A stretch of DNA of 64,000 nucleotides from Marinoscillum sp040218045 (lineage in GTDB: Bacteria; Bacteroidota; Bacteroidia; Cytophagales; Cyclobacteriaceae), in assembly GCA_040218045.1 (NCBI GenBank), contig JAVJQA010000060.1, positions 1-64,000 of the forward strand, read 5' to 3'. Within the stretch, counting starts at the first letter, position 1. Each line of letters opens with the position of its first letter. A program made the position numbers and the translations under genes. This document shows, one piece after another, positions 60,169 to 64,000 of the stretch. The notes under the pieces were generated by a model. It saw only the letters and a list, made by a program, of their open reading frames with translations, was not told where the DNA came from and ran no database searches.

Positions 60169-61323
60169 CTATATGGAATGACTGAATTGGTTGAGTAAGT
60201 TTAAAACTAAAAGGATGGATGCGATGGATACAAGCAGTCTATGGTATAGTAGGCTATTGACTCTGATGCTTATTATGGACAGTACAAATCCCACCAGTCT
60301 TAGATAGTTTTCAGATTGACCACTCTCCAGGAAGAAAAAAGACAATACAATTTGGGTTAAAAACAATAAGGCGAATGCAGTAAAAATTTGCTTTTTGTTA
60401 TTTAAAAAATGACTCAAGTAATCGCCACGCTCTTCTTTCAGGGGAAACAAAAGCACGCCAATTATGAACGTGAAGAGTGGAGTAGCAATTGACAACAGAA
60501 AGTGCAGAAGGCTGCTTGCGATGTGAGTGTTTCTGAACCATGAGCCCCACCAGATGTCTATCAGAAATAAAAATGCGAAAAGGGACCACAAAAATTGAGT
60601 CCACGAGAAGTTTAGGGTTGATGTGCGGAGCATTCTCGACCATCCTACTAAGAAGACTGTAATGACGTACCCATAGATCATTGAAGTGAAAATGGTGAGA
60701 TGTTCTACTTTGGAGTAGTTAAGCGTGGATCCGATAAAATGGTGATTAAAACTCATTAAGTTTTTTAAAACCAGCGCACCGAGACTCAGGTTGCCAAGAA
60801 TCAGGAGTGAGATATGTAGCTTTCTGTTGGCACTTGCTATCCCCGCTACGCACAGCCCAAGTCCCAGCATTTGGAAAACATGGTTTTCCTGATGGATAGT
60901 AATAGCAAAATCGTAAATGATGAAAAGGAGGAGGCATCCATAGAGTTTTAACCTATGCACAAAGTAAACCTCAGCAAGAGCCTGTATGTTGGAGGATTCT
61001 GTCCTTGCAAAGGAGATGGTGCCAATGAAATAGAAAAGAATGGAATAAGGTAAAATCGCCAGAAAGTTGGCCAAGTTGAGCCCAATTATTCCTGCCCGAT
61101 CATACAGGTTCCACCAATGAATGAGCATCAGCGTAAAGACTTCCAAAGTAAAGAAGATAAGAAACCGATCTGGTCTTACAAGCTTTCTTCTCCTGAGAAG
61201 ATAACCCCAACCTTCCAGGAAAACGGATGCTATGTACCCAAAAATAATGGAGTGAAAAGTGACGAGGTATTCTACCTTGCTAAAACCATATATTTCTTCC
61301 ATGCTGACGAATAACTCCAGCAA
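60169..61323 (-). CDS. Membrane protein made of two repeated units, unknown function
   Basis: A 384-residue protein with about ten to twelve membrane helices that I do not recognise. The two halves are copies: KVEYLVTFHSIIFGYIASVF, EGWGYLL and LIHWWN in the first; KVEHLTIFTSMIYGYVITVF, VGWSRML and DIWWGSW in the second. The single unit also matches the 187-residue protein at 3212 (FEYVVVLQSLILGLGI and EWWYSY). An alternative start is Met8 at 61302. It ends four bases from the aldolase gene, on the opposite strand. No operon partner. Confidence 0.75.
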   Translation of the reverse strand: MLELFVSMEEIYGFSKVEYLVTFHSIIFGYIASVFLEGWGYLLRRRKLVRPDRFLIFFTLEVFTLMLIHWWNLYDRAGIIGLNLANFLAILPYSILFYFIGTISFARTESSNIQALAEVYFVHRLKLYGCLLLFIIYDFAITIHQENHVFQMLGLGLCVAGIASANRKLHISLLILGNLSLGALVLKNLMSFNHHFIGSTLNYSKVEHLTIFTSMIYGYVITVFLVGWSRMLRTSTLNFSWTQFLWSLFAFLFLIDIWWGSWFRNTHIASSLLHFLLSIATPLFTFIIGVLLFPLKEERGDYLSHFLNNKKQIFTAFALLFLTQIVLSFFFLESGQSENYLRLVGFVLSIISIRVNSLLYHRLLVSIASILLVLNLLNQFSHSI

Positions 61324-61470
61324 TTTATGAATGCTGAAATGTTGCTAGACATTGAATGTAAGCAAAAAAGTGCATCCAGGAAATAATCGTTACAATAATG
61401 AAGGGAATGTAAATGAGCTTTCTTCCCCTCACCATGTGGTAAAAGAGAAGAAAGCGTCATTTAGTGGTTT

Positions 61471-62091
61471 TTATTTTCTCATCAGGATCGTGCTTATGGC
61501 AAGAATCCAGAGAGCAAGTCCGAAGATAAACGTTCTGAACCCAAGCAAATCAGTAAGACCTAATCCTGCAACGATTGAAATAATTGCTCCAAGAGAAAGC
61601 AGTATTCCAACTAATCCCAGCCATTTGGGTAATTTGTTGGTTCGAACAATTGAAGCCGACCATAAACCTACACTGAGACAGCAGCTACCTATGAAGATGT
61701 AGTCCATTGCCTTGTTTAGCGAAAAGCTGTATTTGAGGATAAGGGACAGGATCGTTCGGTCTAAATCAGGGTTAGCCTGATCCAGGAAAAACGGAACAAC
61801 CAATCCATTGGTAGCGGCAGCTATCATCACTGCGATTAAACCAACACAAATGATTACAAATGCAAGCAAATTTATCCATTGATCCTTGCCTAGAATTTGA
61901 GTAATACCCCAAAAACCTATAATTAATATAGGAACTGATAAAATAGCTAAAGTGTGTGTGCCTATGATCATTGATCTGACACTTTGGAGATGTTCTATTG
62001 ATCCTCCAACAGGGTGAAGTGCCATCGTAATGATGATCATCACCGCACCAGATAGCAAAAAGCGACCTGCATGATTTAATTGTAAATTCAT
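61471..62091 (-). CDS. Six-helix membrane protein, unknown function (DUF4386-like)
   Basis: A 206-residue integral membrane protein with about six helices. The opening LNHAGRFLLSGAVMIIITMA and a later WSASIVRTNKLPKWLGLVG segment resemble the general plan of DUF4386-type proteins; the match is loose. Function unknown. It lies downstream of the Crp/Fnr-type regulator on the same strand, with 74 bases between, and may be controlled by it. Confidence 0.7.
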   Translation of the reverse strand: MNLQLNHAGRFLLSGAVMIIITMALHPVGGSIEHLQSVRSMIIGTHTLAILSVPILIIGFWGITQILGKDQWINLLAFVIICVGLIAVMIAAATNGLVVPFFLDQANPDLDRTILSLILKYSFSLNKAMDYIFIGSCCLSVGLWSASIVRTNKLPKWLGLVGILLSLGAIISIVAGLGLTDLLGFRTFIFGLALWILAISTILMRK

Positions 62092-62165
62092 TGATTCAAG
62101 TGTTTGTTTGAATCAAAGTTGCGTTAAACGTTTAGAGGCATTACTTGACCAAAATCAAGAAATAA

Positions 62166-62720
62166 CTATTTTGAAATATTTTTTCGAATTCTACTTAGAG
62201 TTTCGGGTGTAATTCTCAAGAATGAGGCAATATGCTTAAGTGGGAATATCTTAATAATCGTCGGATATTGCGCTAACAGCTCCTCATAGCGTTGCTGTGG
62301 TGTGTTTCTAAGGTTTGGAAGATTAGTTGACGGATCAAGCACTTTACCCAGTTGGAAGAATTTAGGTGACCACTCAATGAGCTGATGAAGATCATTTAAT
62401 TCCAATGAATATACCGTACTGTTCACAAAAGCTTCCATTGTATATTTTGTCGGCTTTTGTGATGTGAAACTCAGGCCATCTACCAGACAGTCTCCTTCTA
62501 CAAACAGAGCATCAACAACCTTATCTAGTTCTTCATTTCTTTGATAGAGATAAAAAGCCCCCAGAGAAATGAAGTGGATAGTTGAGCAAGTTTCTCCTGG
62601 CTTAAGTAAAGCTTCACCAGCTTCAATGTTGTGAGGTGTGAGCAACTTTTCCAGTTTATTCAATTCCTCTTCACTGAATTGCCCAAGGCTGCGAAACGTA
62701 GTGTCCAAAATATTTAACAT
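62166..62720 (-). CDS. Crp/Fnr family transcriptional regulator
   Basis: A 184-residue regulator with an N-terminal cyclic-nucleotide-binding-like jelly roll (GEALLKPGETCSTIHFISLG near 34-53) and a C-terminal helix-turn-helix (HIASFLRITPETLSRIRKN near 163-181). This is the short Bacteroidota type whose ligand is usually unknown; no cysteine cluster of the Fnr kind is visible. It is divergent from the PadR gene at 62834, with an inverted repeat between them. Confidence 0.92.
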   Translation of the reverse strand: MLNILDTTFRSLGQFSEEELNKLEKLLTPHNIEAGEALLKPGETCSTIHFISLGAFYLYQRNEELDKVVDALFVEGDCLVDGLSFTSQKPTKYTMEAFVNSTVYSLELNDLHQLIEWSPKFFQLGKVLDPSTNLPNLRNTPQQRYEELLAQYPTIIKIFPLKHIASFLRITPETLSRIRKNISK

Positions 62721-62768
62721 GGCTTACGAATGTATCCTTCAAACCTAATACAATAATGTTTCATGACG

Positions 62769-62822
62769 ATTTACTTAACAATTATGAAACTAATGAATTA
62801 CATTCACGTTTGTTAAGTAAAT
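62769..62822. promoter_or_regulatory. Perfect 13-base inverted repeat upstream of a PadR gene
   Basis: Arms ATTTACTTAACAA (62769-62781) and TTGTTAAGTAAAT (62810-62822) are exact inverted copies 28 bases apart; the second ends 11 bases before the PadR start. A second dyad GTTTCAT/ATGAAAC overlaps the left arm. Likely operators for PadR, possibly also touching the divergent Crp/Fnr gene. Confidence 0.6.
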
Positions 62823-62833
62823 AAATCTAAAGC

Positions 62834-63160
62834 ATGAAAGAACAAACGCTGGGGGAATTTGAAGAACTGGTCTTGCTCATGGTGGCTGCACTGCATGACG
62901 AGGCGTATGGCGTATTGATCCTTGAGAACCTCGAGAATAAACTAAACAAGAAAGTCAACATTAGTGCGATTCATGTCGCATTGAAGCGACTTGAAAAGAA
63001 GGGTTTTGTGAATTCCAGGTTTGGAGGGATCACAAGTGACAGAGGAGGAAGACGTAAGAAGTTTTACGTAATTACTTCATTTGGTAAGAGTATGCTGGAT
63101 AATCAATACAAGCTACGCACGAGCATTTATCAGCAGATACCTAATATATCATTTAACTGA
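62834..63160 (+). CDS. PadR family transcriptional regulator
   Basis: A 108-residue PadR protein (LGEFEELVLLMVAALHDEAYG; wing TSDRGGRRKKFYVIT). In the other cassettes the permease gene starts inside the PadR stop or follows on the same strand. Here a convergent PIN toxin/antitoxin pair lies between PadR and the next permease, so the normal coupling is broken. It may still regulate the permease beginning at 63844. Confidence 0.93.
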   Translation: MKEQTLGEFEELVLLMVAALHDEAYGVLILENLENKLNKKVNISAIHVALKRLEKKGFVNSRFGGITSDRGGRRKKFYVITSFGKSMLDNQYKLRTSIYQQIPNISFN

Positions 63161-63200
63161 AACGATCAATGAATTCCTTCGGAGTGATAATGTCAATTTC

Positions 63201-63557
63201 TCAAAATGGATGTAAGTCTAACAAGTCTTTATCTCCGGTAATGATGGCATCAGCTTTTCCGGATATTGCCAGTTCAAGATACATGTCATCTTTTGGGTCA
63301 CGGCATGCTGTTATTTTAATGGTTATAGGGGTTTGTATAGAGTGGGTTCTAAATTGTTTGAGGAAGGTAATTCTGTCTTTGGTTCGTAAGTACTTACTAA
63401 GTTTTGGCTTTTTTAAAGTGATTTCCAATTCTTGTTCAGTTGATAAAGAGGATAGCAGAACACTTTTTTCAATGGCAAGGTCAAGTGCTCTAGCTGAGGT
63501 GGGGTCTGATGACAGTGCAGCACTAATGAGTACGTTGCAGTCAAATATCAGTCGCAC
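63201..63557 (-). CDS. PIN-domain toxin, cut short by an in-frame stop
   Basis: A PIN-family RNase-type toxin (118 residues as read). Acidic active-site residues are visible: Asp6 (FDCNVLISA), Glu near 42, Asp90/91 (DPKDDMYLEL) and Asp109/111 (TGDKDLL). After the TGA at 63201-63203 the same frame continues EIDIITPKEFIDRFS and stops at 63153, which is exactly the conserved tail of the family (I/V-I-T-P-x-E-F). So a nonsense change, not the natural end, truncates the protein by 16 residues. The full frame would overlap the PadR stop by eight bases. Activity of the short form is uncertain. Antitoxin lies directly upstream. Confidence 0.85.
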   Translation of the reverse strand: MRLIFDCNVLISAALSSDPTSARALDLAIEKSVLLSSLSTEQELEITLKKPKLSKYLRTKDRITFLKQFRTHSIQTPITIKITACRDPKDDMYLELAISGKADAIITGDKDLLDLHPF

Positions 63558-63785
63558 TTATTCGTCACTTTCACTTAATATATCATCTAAGATTTCAGGA
63601 GTCAATCCCTGCTTTTGGGCGTATTCTGACATATCACCCATTACTTCTTTCAGGGAGCGTTGGTCTTCAAGCATTTCGTTGACAACTTGTGATACATATT
63701 GTTTTCCACTTTCAGACAGCTTCTCAAAGTTGGCGGCAGCCTTATCCTTAACCGTCATTTTGATTGTTTTCATTATCACTGGCAT
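63558..63785 (-). CDS. Putative antitoxin of the PIN toxin
   Basis: A 75-residue protein adjacent to the toxin gene with no gap, in the usual antitoxin-first order. The N-terminus VIMKTIKMTVKDKAAANFEK suggests a short DNA-binding strand or helix, and the C-terminal half is acidic and helical (QGLTPEILDDILSESDE), the part that commonly wraps the toxin. Met5 at 63773 is an alternative start. No specific antitoxin family is certain. Confidence 0.75.
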   Translation of the reverse strand: MPVIMKTIKMTVKDKAAANFEKLSESGKQYVSQVVNEMLEDQRSLKEVMGDMSEYAQKQGLTPEILDDILSESDE

Positions 63786-63843
63786 TTAGATATTAAATTT
63801 ACTAAAACCTTAAACAATCTCAATACATTATTAAATCCTTAGC

Positions 63844-64000
63844 TTGAAAGAAACACATAAAATACCACCAAAATATCCCTTAAAATTCTTGCGCTGGTAT
63901 TGCCGGGATGAGTTTCTCGATGAAATCGAAGGAGACCTTATTGAGCTCTATGAAAAACGAGCAATTCGGTCAGAAGGACATGCTCAACGCATGTTTCTCT
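63844..64000 (+). CDS. Start of an orphan permease with prefix domain (cut by window end)
   Basis: A frame beginning with TTG at 63844 runs to the end of the window. The first residues read KETHKIPPKYPLKFLRWYC, then DEFLDEIEGDLIELYEKR, which is the permease prefix pattern (compare EEVLGDLEEKF in the 41911 gene, which also has a TTG start). An in-frame stop lies twelve bases upstream and no ATG is available, so TTG is the likely start. It is the fourth PadR-associated permease, separated from its PadR by the toxin/antitoxin pair. Confidence 0.75.
   Translation, partial: MKETHKIPPKYPLKFLRWYCRDEFLDEIEGDLIELYEKRAIRSEGHAQRMFL

Noticed and set aside
61352..61702. Plus-strand 116-codon frame opposite the six-helix membrane protein
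   Set aside because: The minus-strand frame is a hydrophobic membrane protein with normal composition; the plus frame has no recognisable pattern and overlaps it.
63201..64000. A novel defence island at the window end
   Set aside because: Only an ordinary PIN/antitoxin pair and the start of a permease are present; nothing else supports a defence system.

Overview
The window reads as chromosomal DNA of a Bacteroidota bacterium, probably a marine-type member of the Cytophagales. The evidence is a SusC/SusD pair, a DUF4249/TonB-receptor pair, many Tat- or Sec-exported lipoproteins, AT-rich leaders with few Shine-Dalgarno sites, a tRNA gene without an encoded CCA end, and intergenic hairpin repeats of the kind scattered through such genomes. 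No species can be named from the sequence alone.

Layout. 0-5.5 kb: a Tat-exported TRAP-type binding lipoprotein with a DUF3592 membrane protein, a DUF2461 protein, tRNA-Val(UAC) whose 3' end plus terminator is duplicated downstream, a small membrane protein, a thioredoxin/DUF6952 pair and a LacI-type regulator. 5.5-26 kb: the main catabolic region. A LacI-type operator precedes SusC and SusD; a strong terminator follows; then come three tandem VCBS/ASPIC-UnbV lipoproteins of about 1085 residues (with one small lipoprotein between the first two), an aldo/keto reductase, a double-domain DUF1080 protein (3-keto-disaccharide hydrolase family) and two Tat-exported Gfo/Idh/MocA oxidoreductases. No classical glycoside hydrolase is present, so I infer an oxidoreductive (3-keto-sugar) degradation route in the periplasm. 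26-28.5 kb: a decaying patch with a frameshifted amidase, a frameshifted Fic gene and REP-like hairpins. 28.5-34 kb: SDR, MFS transporter, a two-component system and a secreted unknown protein.

34-50 kb: an expansion of PadR-regulated orphan FtsX/MacB-type permeases, each with an N-terminal permease prefix domain and no ATPase partner in the window. The cassettes lie at 34.0-36.9 kb (minus), 40.9-47.1 kb (plus, two permeases) and 47.25-50.2 kb (plus); a fourth begins at 62.8 kb and runs off the end of the window, interrupted by a PIN-type toxin/antitoxin pair. Between the first two lie a DUF4249 lipoprotein, a TonB receptor and an MmcQ/YjbR protein. Each PadR gene has its own dyad or repeat upstream.

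50-64 kb: a two-haem cytochrome c; a complete Mrp (Mnh) Na+/H+ antiporter operon led by a tandem UspA protein and ending in a stand-alone C-terminal piece of NhaA; divergently a WrbA-like flavoprotein and a class I fructose-bisphosphate aldolase; two membrane proteins (one an internal duplication related to the protein at 3.2 kb); a Crp/Fnr regulator; and the fourth PadR cassette.

The most interesting points are the hydrolase-free SusCD/VCBS/oxidoreductase locus, the orphan-permease cassettes with homogenised 5' ends, the NhaA tail attached to the Mrp operon, and several precise lesions (amidase, Fic, PIN) that can be located to within a few bases.
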